Shown here piece after piece: positions 10,148 through 18,660 of a stretch of 64,000 bases of DNA (the first letter of the stretch is position 1; each line of letters starts with the position of its first letter). Below the pieces are notes generated by a model. That model saw only the letters and a list, made by a program, of their open reading frames with translations. It searched no databases and was not told the DNA's origin. Where the stretch lies: positions 62,001 through 126,000 of the forward strand of contig NZ_JAHLDL010000003.1 of the NCBI RefSeq assembly GCF_018861315.1, written 5' to 3'. The stretch comes from Clostridium bowmanii. GTDB taxonomy: Bacteria > Bacillota > Clostridia > Clostridiales > Clostridiaceae. A program made the translations under genes and the position numbers.

Positions 10148-11227
10148 ATGAGTAATAAAAAACAAAAAATTAAAGTTTACAACATGACATGTACCTCCTG
10201 TGAAGCTAGAATTGAAAAAGCCTTGATGGATATACCTTAAGTTACAAAGGTATTAGCGGATTACAAAAGTGAGAGTGTATTTTTAGAATATGATGATGAA
10301 ATTTTAAACATGGTAAATGTTAAAGAAAAAATCTCAAAACTTGGCTATAGTACAAATAACCCTGGTAATTTTAAGATTATTGGTCTGCTAGTTATAGTTG
10401 TTGCAATTTTTCTTTTAAGCAAGGCTGGAAATAGCTTTGATATGGATTCTAAACTAAAGAATGATTCCTATTTTGTTTTATTTGTAGTGGGTATTTTCAC
10501 TTCCCTACACTGCGTGGGTATGTGCGGTGGCATAATGTTATCCCAAAGTATTTCAACAGGAAATAAGACTAATTTTGAGGCTCTAAAACCTTCTTTGGCT
10601 TATAATCTTGGCAGAGTACTATCATATACTATTCTTGGTGGAATTGTTGGAGCTTTAGGTTCTGTTTTTTCGCTTACCCTACCCTTCAAAGCTGCTCTTC
10701 AAGTTTTGGCTGGACTTTTCATGATCGTTATGGGTCTCAATATGTCTGGCTATGGTATTTTTAGAAAATTCAACATAAGGTTACCTTGGTCTACCTGTAA
10801 TATTAAAAAAAGCGGAAAGGCTCCATTTGTTGTAGGTATTTTGAATGGTTTTATGCCTTGTGGACCTCTTCAAACTATGCAACTATATGCTCTTGGAACG
10901 GGTAGTGCTATAATTGGCGCCACTTCAATGTTTGTATTTGCTCTTGGCACAGTGCCTCTAATGCTTGGCTTTGGAGCTATTTCTGGTCTTTTAAGTAAGG
11001 ACCATACTAAGCAACTTGTAAAATTCGGAGGAATTCTTATAGTTGTTCTTGGGCTTATTATGGGTAATCGGGGGCTAGCTCTTGCTGGCATTAATGTATC
11101 CCCTATGGCTTTTGCGAATAATACCACTTCTAAGAAGGCTGCCCCTTCTGGAAATGTTACAAAGGCTACTATTACAAATGGAGTTCAAGTAATAAACATG
11201 ACTGCTAATGCTAATGGGGACGGTTAA
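10148..11227 (+). pseudogene. HMA domain plus TauE/SafE-type membrane protein, nonsense-interrupted and 3'-truncated
   Basis: The frame starts at ATG 10148 (AGAAGGTG box) with a heavy-metal-associated domain carrying MTCTSC (residues 13-18). TAA interrupts it at codon 31 (10238-10240), and the same frame then stays open to 11227. The body is a UreH_2/SafE-like membrane domain with GIFTSLHCVGMCGGIM and FMPCGPLQ. Relatives I know continue into a cupredoxin domain after an INMTANA-like segment. Here the frame instead runs INMTANANGDG and stops inside a REP-like repeat (11216-11230). Translation could restart at ATG 10310, giving 305 residues without HMA or cupredoxin. Such proteins are thought to move or handle copper or related metals. 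The gene is therefore broken twice. Confidence 0.8.
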
Positions 11228-11230
11228 CAA
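11216..11230 (+). repeat. REP-like repeat copy overlapping a stop codon
   Basis: GGGGACGGTTAACAA. Its bases encode the last residues (GDG) and the TAA of the truncated SafE-type frame. It is 133 bases upstream of the RAYT gene, in the same orientation. Confidence 0.85.
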
Positions 11231-11362
11231 CTAATTAAACCATTAAACAAAAATAACTGGAACTGATTAAAAACTATTTGAACTAATAGCTGAAAATATG
11301 AATATCACCCTAACTCATTGGAAATAATTTAAATAAAAACTAATGAGTAGGGGTGATTTTTT

Positions 11363-12274
11363 ATGGCAAGAATGGCAAGATTAAAAGCAGCTGATGCTAT
11401 ATTTCATATTATGTGTAAAAGCATCAGCGAGGTAGATTTATATAGGGATTCTGAAGATAAGGAAAAGTATTTATCCCTTGTAAAGAAGTATAAAGATCTC
11501 TATAAAGTTAAAATTTACGGATACTGTCTTATGGATAACCATGTACATTTATTGGTTGATTCTAATGGCTCAGACATATCAAAAGTCATGCATGGAATAA
11601 ATTTTTCTTATGCAACGTACTTTAATAAAAAATATAAAAGGGACGGACATCTTTTTAAAGATAGATTCAAGAGTAAAATTGTTGATAATGAATCATACTT
11701 AAGAACCGTATCATTATATATACATAATAATCCTACAGATATAGGTAAATTTAAGGATTGTCCTGAAACCTATGCTTTTTCTAGTTTAGGAATATATATA
11801 GGCAAAAGGCGAGATCATTTCAACATAATTGATTATGGCTTTGTTATGGGGTTTTTCGGTAATAATCTTGACACTGCAAGAAAAAATTACATTAGCCTTG
11901 TTTTGGGGAACACCGATGAACAATTAAAAGATGAACTTGAATTTAAAGGTGAAAAAACAGAATATAGAAGTGGACGAATAATAATTGAAAGAAATTTCAC
12001 ATCCGAAGATGTGCTGAAATTTATAGCATCAAAAATGAATATATCTGAGCTTCATTTTCATAGGAAATACAGTAGAAAGCTTGTAGGAGTAAAAGCCTTA
12101 ACTGTTGTTTTACTGCGCGGTCTCTGCAATTTTAAATTTAGTGATATATCTAGCACCCTTGGAAACATTACACAGGCTAGGATTTCTCAATTAACTAGCA
12201 TCGGTATTGAGATGATTGGAACTGACAAAAAATACGAAAGTATTATTGAAGAATTTATTGAATCTTATGCTTAA
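11363..12274 (+). CDS. REP-associated tyrosine transposase (RAYT, Y1_Tnp/HUH family)
   Basis: 303 residues. The N-terminal half is an IS200-like Y1 transposase domain: the HUH motif is HVH at residues 60-62 (YCLMDNHVHLL), then RDGHLFKDRFKSK, and the catalytic tyrosine is probably Y119 in SLYIHNNP (Y112 is an alternative). The C-terminal region (about 200-300) resembles a DnaA-like helix-turn-helix and probably binds DNA. Start ATG 11363 has an AGGGGTG box. RAYTs are single-copy domesticated transposases that nick or join single-stranded REP palindromes rather than move themselves. The repeat family flanking this gene on both sides fits that model. No left/right ends of an autonomous IS are visible. 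Confidence 0.9.
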   Translation: MARMARLKAADAIFHIMCKSISEVDLYRDSEDKEKYLSLVKKYKDLYKVKIYGYCLMDNHVHLLVDSNGSDISKVMHGINFSYATYFNKKYKRDGHLFKDRFKSKIVDNESYLRTVSLYIHNNPTDIGKFKDCPETYAFSSLGIYIGKRRDHFNIIDYGFVMGFFGNNLDTARKNYISLVLGNTDEQLKDELEFKGEKTEYRSGRIIIERNFTSEDVLKFIASKMNISELHFHRKYSRKLVGVKALTVVLLRGLCNFKFSDISSTLGNITQARISQLTSIGIEMIGTDKKYESIIEEFIESYA

Positions 12275-12644
12275 AAGCAAGTTTTAATATTTGGCTTACG
12301 CTGAGTTTAATAATGAAAACAATTTTTTTTAATAATCTTTTTTAACAAACAAAAAAATCAAGTCGTTAGTTATGTTTTATTTAAAATATTATAAACTTGG
12401 ACATGCCTAGAAAAATATCAGAAATATTAATCCTCACCGTTAGGATAACTAAACCGACTTCTATCTAAATGTAATTGGCAATAAAGAAACACAAGTTTTA
12501 AATTAAAAACTTGTGCTTCTTTTGTATAACAAATATAAAAAGTTATTAACCGTCCCTAGCTATTCGTTGCATATGATGGTTTAAATAGTTGTTAACCGTC
12601 CCCACTGTTTCGCCCACCATTGATTCCACCAAATTACAACTCAA
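12275..12644. other. Intergenic region after RAYT with terminator and paired repeats
   Basis: Contains a plus-strand terminator-like hairpin (arms 12486-12499 and 12506-12519, then TTTTGT) and two inverted-orientation repeat copies at 12543-12557 and 12589-12603. No convincing gene is seen. Confidence 0.6.
12543..12625 (-). repeat. Paired REP-like repeats, 46-bp spacing, with G-rich head on minus strand
   Basis: TTATTAACCGTCCCT (12543-12557) and TTGTTAACCGTCCCC (12589-12603) are exactly 46 bases apart. Read on the minus strand, the second copy is preceded by a head GCGAAACAGTG, closely matching GCGAATCAGTG in front of the copy at 10024. Confidence 0.85.
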
Positions 12645-14012
12645 TCATAAAACCCTATTAAAATATATCGTAACCACGCACCCTGTGCCTTGTTTGTTTT
12701 TGATTTCTATGCTTGCCTTATGAAGTGTTAAAATGTTTTTTACAATAGTTAATCCTATTCCCATACCTTCTATTTCGTGTCTACTTTTGTCTCCCCTATA
12801 CAATCTTTCGAATATATATGGTAAGTCCTCTTTACTGATACCAATGCCTGTATCTTCTATTTTTAATATTATTTTTTCATCGACTTCTTTTAAAGTGATA
12901 TTAATTTCCCCTTGCTCTGGAGTGAACTTAACTGCATTTGAAAGCAAATTAATAATTACCTGTTTTATTTTATCTGTATCACCTAAAATGTTAAATTGTT
13001 TACTAGTATTACAATCTAAAGTCATTTTAATGTTCTTGTTTTCTGATATTAGCTCAAATTCCTTTACAACTGATGAAAGTGTGTCTTTCAAAGAGATTCT
13101 TTCAATGTTCAATACTACTTCTTCACTTTCTACTTCTTTTAACCCATTTAAATTATCTAAAAGCTTTCCAAATCTAATAACCTCTTCATTGAGGTATGTT
13201 AATCTTTCATTGTCTATTGGAAAAACACCATCTATCATAGCTTCAAAATTGTTTTGAAGAATATTAAGCGGAGTCCTAACTTCATGAGATATATCCGATA
13301 TCAACCTTTTTCTAAGAATATCCTGGTGTTGAAGCTTTTGCCCAAGTGTATTTATGCTATTTCTTAAATCTTCAAGTTCTAAAATACTGCTCTTATCATT
13401 TGATCTTTCATGATAATTTCCATTTGAAAGATGAACTGAAATCTTTGAAACTTGCCTAAGAGGAGTAGAAAATTGCTTTGAGATAAACAAACTAATTAAT
13501 ATCGTTATTAAAGTTGAAAGTACAACACTTAAAACAATACTTTCATTTATTGAAACTTTGAAGTTCACATCTTCTTGGGATAGTATTACTGGAGCATATT
13601 GTCCTATTTCTACGTATCCTATAATTTTGTCTGCAGGTTTTAGTTCAAATGTACTTGTAGTATAAACCCCTTCATTTTTAACGTGCATGTTAATATTAGG
13701 GTCCAGTGCCATGCTTTTTGGGTTCATTCCCCATACTACTTTTTTATTTTCATCCTTAAGAGTAAGGCAATAATTACTCATGTAGGCTTCATGCATAATT
13801 TCTATTCCTGAGTTTTCATTCCACTTATTAGTTTTTTTATATACTTCTTCTAAATATGTTACTATTCTAACATTTCTCTTGTTTTGTATTTCCACTAAGT
13901 ATTTATTAAAAGTTCTTGATATTGCTATATTCACAGAAAGTGTAGCTATGAGAAGCCCTAATATAGAGGTGCATACCAAAATAATACTTAATCTTTTTCT
14001 TATACTTTGCAT
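12645..14012 (-). CDS. Sensor histidine kinase
   Basis: 455-residue membrane histidine kinase. Two membrane segments (about 10-30 and 155-178) flank an extracytoplasmic sensor. HAMP, then HisKA with the phospho-acceptor in ISHEVRTPLN, then the HATPase domain with NLLSNAVKF (N box), DTGIGI (G1) and GMGIGLTIV (G2). It lies three bases after the response regulator stop and its box (GGTGGTG) overlaps that stop, so the two are translated together. The signal is unknown. Confidence 0.92.
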   Translation of the reverse strand: MQSIRKRLSIILVCTSILGLLIATLSVNIAISRTFNKYLVEIQNKRNVRIVTYLEEVYKKTNKWNENSGIEIMHEAYMSNYCLTLKDENKKVVWGMNPKSMALDPNINMHVKNEGVYTTSTFELKPADKIIGYVEIGQYAPVILSQEDVNFKVSINESIVLSVVLSTLITILISLFISKQFSTPLRQVSKISVHLSNGNYHERSNDKSSILELEDLRNSINTLGQKLQHQDILRKRLISDISHEVRTPLNILQNNFEAMIDGVFPIDNERLTYLNEEVIRFGKLLDNLNGLKEVESEEVVLNIERISLKDTLSSVVKEFELISENKNIKMTLDCNTSKQFNILGDTDKIKQVIINLLSNAVKFTPEQGEINITLKEVDEKIILKIEDTGIGISKEDLPYIFERLYRGDKSRHEIEGMGIGLTIVKNILTLHKASIEIKNKQGTGCVVTIYFNRVL

Positions 14013-14015
14013 AAC

Positions 14016-14696
14016 TTAATCACCACCAAATTTATAACCAATTCTAGTCACGGTTACTATATATTTTGGATTTCTGCTGTCTTTTTCTATCTTTTTACGT
14101 ATATTTTTAATGTGTACATCTATTGTTCTGTCAAACCCTTGAAAATCTATTCCCATAATTCTTTCAATTAGCTGCTCTCTAGTAAATACTTTGCCCCCAT
14201 TAGACGAAAGAATATGCACTATGTCAAATTCATTTGGGGTAAGGGATACTTCTACACCTTGCACCTTAACTATTCTTTTTTCATAATTAATTTGTAGTTC
14301 TCCATTGTTAAAAACTTTTGTTGCAGATTCATGTATATTAAGCCTTCTAAATAAGGCATTTACTCTCGCAGTTAGTTCTCGTGGACTGAAAGGCTTAACT
14401 AGATACTCATCTGCACCAAGGTTTAATCCTTCTATTCTATCCTCTAATGTACTCTTTGCGGTAAGCATAAATATATGCACTTCAGAAATTTTTCTTAAAG
14501 TGCTACACACCTCTTCACCTGATATATCTGGCAGCATTAGGTCTAAAATAACTAAGCTAAATGTAATTTTCTCGAAAAGTTTTATTCCCTCAATACCTTT
14601 TGTAGCACAATAAACATTATATCCCGCTTTTTCAAGATATGCCTTTTGTATTTCTGATACCTTTTCCTCATCTTCAATAATTAGTATGTTATCCAC
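14016..14696 (-). CDS. OmpR/PhoB-type response regulator
   Basis: 226 residues: receiver domain with acidic EDEE near the N-terminus, phospho-acceptor Asp in LVILDLMLPD (about 52-53), and KPFSPREL with the conserved lysine; then a winged-helix DNA-binding domain ending RTIDVHIKNIRKK. The GTG start at 14696 has an AAGGGGAT box. It is the first gene of the pair with the kinase. Two REP-like repeats sit just upstream. Confidence 0.93.
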   Translation of the reverse strand: MDNILIIEDEEKVSEIQKAYLEKAGYNVYCATKGIEGIKLFEKITFSLVILDLMLPDISGEEVCSTLRKISEVHIFMLTAKSTLEDRIEGLNLGADEYLVKPFSPRELTARVNALFRRLNIHESATKVFNNGELQINYEKRIVKVQGVEVSLTPNEFDIVHILSSNGGKVFTREQLIERIMGIDFQGFDRTIDVHIKNIRKKIEKDSRNPKYIVTVTRIGYKFGGD

Positions 14697-14726
14697 TTTT
14701 CTATCCCCTTTTAAATTTATGCTATT

Positions 14727-14787
14727 TTGTTAACCGTCCCAACTGTTTCCACTCATTCATTTGCTTATCTATTTGTTAACCGTCCCC
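14727..14787 (-). repeat. Paired REP-like repeats, 46-bp spacing
   Basis: TTGTTAACCGTCCC (14727-14740) and TTGTTAACCGTCCCC (14773-14787). Spacing is 46 bases, the same as the pair at 12543/12589. They occupy the leader region of the two-component operon. Confidence 0.85.
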
Positions 14788-14887
14788 AAATGATTCATGA
14801 TTCATTGATGATTTATTTATCAATTAAATTATATTTTCTCAATATCTAGCATAATATATAGATGAATCTTATTTAGGGGGTGGTAAT

Positions 14888-15097
14888 ATTAAAGTTAAAT
14901 TTTGCAAACACAATCATTGGAATGATGCTGTAATTACTATGATAACTGAAACTCATCCTAATATAAAGATATCTGAAAAAAAATGTTTTGGGAAATGCCA
15001 TAAATGCAAATCTCATCCTATAGCCATGATTCATAAAGAACTGTTAGTAGGTACTGATGAACAAGATTTATACAATATAATAATCAGCAAATTATAA
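14888..15097 (+). CDS. DUF1450-type small cysteine-rich protein with probable ATT start
   Basis: About 69 residues with FCKHN near the N-terminus and CFGKCHKCKSHPIAMI in the middle, a pattern I recognise from DUF1450 (YuzB-like) proteins. The frame has no ATG, GTG or TTG between the preceding in-frame TAA (14852-14854) and the conserved region. A strong AGGGGGTGG box at 14875-14883 points to ATT at 14888. Function of the family is unknown; clustered cysteines suggest metal or Fe-S binding. It is followed directly by a perfect hairpin. If ATT is not used, the gene is a start-codon loss pseudogene. Confidence 0.65.
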   Translation: MKVKFCKHNHWNDAVITMITETHPNIKISEKKCFGKCHKCKSHPIAMIHKELLVGTDEQDLYNIIISKL

Positions 15098-15105
15098 TTA
15101 CCTTA

Positions 15106-15170
15106 GGCACATTGAAATAACTAATAAGTCAAATAAATGATCTTCGACTTATTAGTTATTTCAATGTGCC
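15106..15170. terminator. Perfect 25-bp inverted repeat, probable terminator
   Basis: Left arm 15106-15130 (starts GGCACATTGAAATAAC) and right arm 15146-15170 are exact reverse complements around a 15-base loop. It lies nine bases after the DUF1450 stop. The flank lacks a strong T-run, so a mobile or regulatory palindrome is an alternative. The last 15 bases of the right arm also occur at 8494-8508. Confidence 0.7.
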
Positions 15171-15365
15171 TTTAGCTTATTACTCATAGAATAAATCTAT
15201 CAAAAACATATGTAGTTCTTATGAAGATTATATGCAATAAAGTTTTTGGGGGGAATATTACACATACGAACCCTTCGTGCTACACTTTAATGTTATGCTT
15301 AGTAGAGTAGCAAACTATAATGCACATTGTTATATAATACAATTGCTGAAAAAAGGTGGAATATG

Positions 15366-15548
15366 ATGGTTATAACCGGTAAAAAAGTTGGAATGCTTGC
15401 AGGTACTTTAGCAATTTTAAGTTCAATATTTACACTAGCAGGCAATTTGTTATATAATGAAAGCTTTTCGTATGTAGCAATTGGACTAGCATTATTTTCT
15501 GGTGTTACGTTGTTTGTTTTATGTTCTAACAGAACTAAAAAACTGTAA
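15366..15548 (+). CDS. Small two-helix membrane protein, unknown
   Basis: About 60 residues, with two hydrophobic segments (VGMLAGTLAILSSIFTLAG and VAIGLALFSGVTLFVL) and a basic C-terminus. ATG 15366 is six bases after AGGTGG; ATG 15363 is immediately before it. I do not recognise a family. No close operon partner. Confidence 0.6.
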   Translation: MVITGKKVGMLAGTLAILSSIFTLAGNLLYNESFSYVAIGLALFSGVTLFVLCSNRTKKL

Positions 15549-15621
15549 TTTTAAAAACAACGGATTCGCTTTAGATTCGGTATTTTACAAACAAATAAAA
15601 ACAGATATAAAATAAATGTCA

Positions 15622-15812
15622 CTGGATTTTTCCTTAAGAAGGATAAGCATGAAGTGATTAATGAGAAGAAATTTTTAAGACTACAAAATATAAAATCATT
15701 ATTCATAGCAGTAACTTTTATCATCATAGGTGCATCAGGCTTATGGTGGAGTTCAAAAAATTATATTATTAAAATAGCAGGGGTATCCCGTCCCCCTGCT
15801 ATTTTTACGTGA
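15622..15812 (+). pseudogene. Possible remnant of a small membrane protein
   Basis: After an in-frame stop, a frame open to TGA at 15810-15812 reads KKDKHEVINEKKFLRLQNI and then a hydrophobic segment IAVTFIIIGASGLWW. There is no start codon with a ribosome binding site, and the 3' part runs through the terminator hairpin. It looks like the tail of a lost gene; the start coordinate is approximate. Low certainty. Confidence 0.3.
15771..15806. terminator. Bidirectional terminator
   Basis: AAAATAGCAGGGG and CCCCCTGCTATTTTT form a 13-bp stem with A- and T-runs on either side. It ends the minus-strand GGDEF-EAL gene and any plus-strand transcript. Confidence 0.85.
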
Positions 15813-15862
15813 ATCTATAATAATATAATTGCGTGATTTTAAAAAGCACAGCCCTTTTATTT

Positions 15863-17986
15863 CTAATTATAAGGTTCAATCCAATTAGTTTTTAAGAATT
15901 TTTCCTCAATTTCTTCCGGGGGGAGGGGTTTACTAAAATAATAGCCTTGTATTTGATTACAGCCCATGCTTTGAAGTAATAAAATCTGTTCCTTTGTTTC
16001 TACCCCTTCTGCAATAACGTCTAAATCAATTTTTTGTGCAAGTTGTATTATTCCATCTACTATGGCTTTTTCTCTTTCATTTGTAACAATGTTGTCGATA
16101 AATGATTTATCTATTTTCAATGTATTTATAGGTAACTGTTTTAGATAACTAAGAGAAGAATATCCCGTTCCAAAGTCATCTAAGGCAATGTTTATACCTA
16201 AACTTCTAATCTCAGTAAGTAATTTAACACCCTTTTCAAAATCCTTCATTAATATACTTTCTGTAATTTCCAGTTCCACAAATCTTGTATTAACCTTTGT
16301 CTCAGATATAATTCTTTTTAGGTTTTCTTCAAATTTATCATTTTGAAGTTGAACTGCGGATAAATTTATTGCAATAGTATCATATAAGTACCCTTTGCTT
16401 TTCCAGAAATTATTTTGTAAATACACAGTTTTTATAATCCACTCACCCATAGGAATTATTAGTCCACTTTTCTCCGCTACTGGTATAAATTCATCTGGAG
16501 ATATTCTTCCAAGCTCAGAACTATTCCATCTTAAAAGTGCTTCAAAGCCCTTTATTTTATTATTTATAATATCAATCTGTGGTTGATAATAAATTTCCAG
16601 TTCATTATTTTCTAATGCATGCCTTAATCCCTTTTCTATTTCAACACGTCTTACAACTATTTCACTCATGTTCTTATTAAAAAAAGAATATTTTGCTTTA
16701 CCATTATATTTAGCACTGTACATTGCAGTATCTGCATTTTTCAATAATACATTGGTTGCATTCCCATCATCGGGGAATACTGTAATGCCAATACTTGCTG
16801 AAGTATAAAACTGTTTACCAGCTATTGATATTTCATTGTTCAATGTGCTTAGTAGTTTTTCGCAAAGACAAGTTATCTCAGAATAATCCTCAATATTTTT
16901 CATTAAGATAAAAAATTCATCTCCGCCTACTCTTGCAACAAGATCTCCCTCTTTAAGATCAACTTTCAAGGATATTGCAACATTTTTTAATAATTCATCT
17001 CCATAGTCATGACCTAAAGTATCATTAATTTCTTTAAAATTGTCTAAATCAATAAACAATACAGCAATTTTATCACTTTTATCTTTAGCTTTAAAAATTT
17101 CATTGTCCAAGGTACTAATAAATAATCTCCTGTTAGGTATGTCTGTTAATATATCATAAAACTGCAATTTATTAATTTTATTTTCAGAATCCTTTTGACC
17201 CGATACATCTGTAACAGATCCAGAAATTTTAGTTGCAATGCCGTTTTTATTTCTCATACACTTGCCCCTAATTAGAATCCATCTATCTCCGCCACCATTA
17301 AATTTAATTTTCAAATTACTTTGGTAATGTAACGTTTTGCCCTCAATGTGATTGTTAAAATCATCTACCGCAATTTTCTTATCTTCCTCCACAACTAACT
17401 TCATTAAATCCTTTAAATTCCTCATAGTATCCTTATCATATCCTGTAATATCACTAATTTTGTCTGAAGAAAAAAATTCTTTAGTTATAAGATCAATTTC
17501 AAATATGGCATCATTAGAACCTTCTAAAGCTAATTTATATCTTTCTTCACTTTTTTCAATTATTGCTTGTTTCTCATGTAATTCATCAAATTGTGCCCTT
17601 AATTCCTCCTCCGCAGCTATTAGTTGCTCATAGGTAGCTTGAATTTCTTGATAGCTTCCTTTTAATGTATGTGACCAAGCCTTACTTTTCTTAGTAAACT
17701 CATTAATTAGAAAATATATTATAAAAGATGATATAAGTACATAAGCCCACCCTTTAATGGTCTGTATTCGTGCCATTAAGGCTTTACTTTCAATAATAAG
17801 ATCTAAAATTTTGTCTGAAAATAATACCCAAATGCCACCGATTAAAGCATACACAATAGTTACTTTAAGTGGCATTTTTCCTAATCCCACATCATCTTGA
17901 AATAACCAATCTATATTAAGTCCCTCAGCATTAATCTTTAATTCTTCTTTTGCAATCCTTTTTAAGTCAATTTTTTTCCCATTCAC
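15863..17986 (-). CDS. Membrane PAS-GGDEF-EAL cyclic-di-GMP enzyme
   Basis: 707 residues: two membrane helices (about 40-60 and 85-107), a coiled coil (about 115-150), a PAS domain (about 155-270), a GGDEF domain with intact RVGGDEFF, and an EAL domain with EALLRW plus DDFGTGYSS and KIDKSFI. The GGDEF active site looks competent for making c-di-GMP. The inhibitory RxxD site upstream reads KEGD and so lacks its arginine. The EAL residues needed for hydrolysis appear present, so the protein may be bifunctional or have one dominant activity. GTG start at 17986, eight bases after GGAGG. Single-gene unit ending at the hairpin 15771-15806. Confidence 0.93.
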   Translation of the reverse strand: MNGKKIDLKRIAKEELKINAEGLNIDWLFQDDVGLGKMPLKVTIVYALIGGIWVLFSDKILDLIIESKALMARIQTIKGWAYVLISSFIIYFLINEFTKKSKAWSHTLKGSYQEIQATYEQLIAAEEELRAQFDELHEKQAIIEKSEERYKLALEGSNDAIFEIDLITKEFFSSDKISDITGYDKDTMRNLKDLMKLVVEEDKKIAVDDFNNHIEGKTLHYQSNLKIKFNGGGDRWILIRGKCMRNKNGIATKISGSVTDVSGQKDSENKINKLQFYDILTDIPNRRLFISTLDNEIFKAKDKSDKIAVLFIDLDNFKEINDTLGHDYGDELLKNVAISLKVDLKEGDLVARVGGDEFFILMKNIEDYSEITCLCEKLLSTLNNEISIAGKQFYTSASIGITVFPDDGNATNVLLKNADTAMYSAKYNGKAKYSFFNKNMSEIVVRRVEIEKGLRHALENNELEIYYQPQIDIINNKIKGFEALLRWNSSELGRISPDEFIPVAEKSGLIIPMGEWIIKTVYLQNNFWKSKGYLYDTIAINLSAVQLQNDKFEENLKRIISETKVNTRFVELEITESILMKDFEKGVKLLTEIRSLGINIALDDFGTGYSSLSYLKQLPINTLKIDKSFIDNIVTNEREKAIVDGIIQLAQKIDLDVIAEGVETKEQILLLQSMGCNQIQGYYFSKPLPPEEIEEKFLKTNWIEPYN

Positions 17987-18368
17987 CTAGTTTCCTCCTA
18001 TTAGCACTTACAAAGCATAGAGCCCGTTTTACATTTTATTTTAAAGCATATTAATATAATTATCGTCAAATTTAATTTTTTATTAATAGTTTTTTACAAA
18101 TTTTATTTATTTATTTATTTTTGAATTTATGTATTTTTTTATTAAATTTTAGTATATTATTAATTTAATGGTTTTCTCTCATTTGTTACAATATTTTATA
18201 CAATATTCATTATAAAAATGTATATTTGTATAAGATAATTTGATATATTTTAGTTAATGTTGTTAATTTTTGTTTTTGTAACTTTATCGTAATACATTTT
18301 AATATAATACGGTGTATTATATTGTTATATTGTCGTTTGGAAAAATATTCATTAAAGGAGTTTTTAAA
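17987..18368. other. Divergent AT-rich intergenic region
   Basis: Very AT-rich DNA with runs such as TTTATTTATTTATTT around 18105-18120. It must hold the promoters of the divergent GGDEF-EAL and coiled-coil protein genes. I see no hairpin or riboswitch. Confidence 0.5.
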
Positions 18369-18611
18369 ATGAAAAAAAGAAGTATAATCACCACTACGAT
18401 TTTGGGTATTTTAATCGTAACTTCCATATATTTTAATTCTTTAAATACCAATAAAATTAAATTTGCTGAACTTAAAACTGAGTCTTTGAAAATTGAATTC
18501 CAGTCCTTAAAAGCTGAAAATCAAACCTTAAAAGAAACAAATGAGAAACTTACCGAAACAAATACAAAAGTATCATTAAAGGTTAATAATTTAAAAAATG
18601 TTACTAATTAA
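18369..18611 (+). CDS. Small membrane-anchored coiled-coil protein
   Basis: 80 residues: basic N-terminus, one membrane segment (about 6-22), then an extracytoplasmic helix of Leu-based heptads (LKTESLK, LKAENQTLKETNEKL). It resembles FtsL/DivIC-like architecture only in shape; no family is claimed. The AAAGGAG box supports ATG 18369 over an earlier start at 18312. It is 49 bases upstream of a polysaccharide deacetylase that carries a similar coil, which suggests the two could pair. Confidence 0.65.
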   Translation: MKKRSIITTTILGILIVTSIYFNSLNTNKIKFAELKTESLKIEFQSLKAENQTLKETNEKLTETNTKVSLKVNNLKNVTN

Positions 18612-18660
18612 CATAAATGCTTTAGGCCTATTAAAATAAATATAAAAAGGAGGTTTTACT

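Noticed and set aside
11640-11652. GGGACGG inside the RAYT coding sequence
   Set aside because: It encodes the conserved RDGHLF segment and lacks the TTAACAA half, so it is not a repeat copy. Similar CCGTCCC matches at 608-614 (addB) and 9241-9246 (serine hydrolase) are also coding coincidences.
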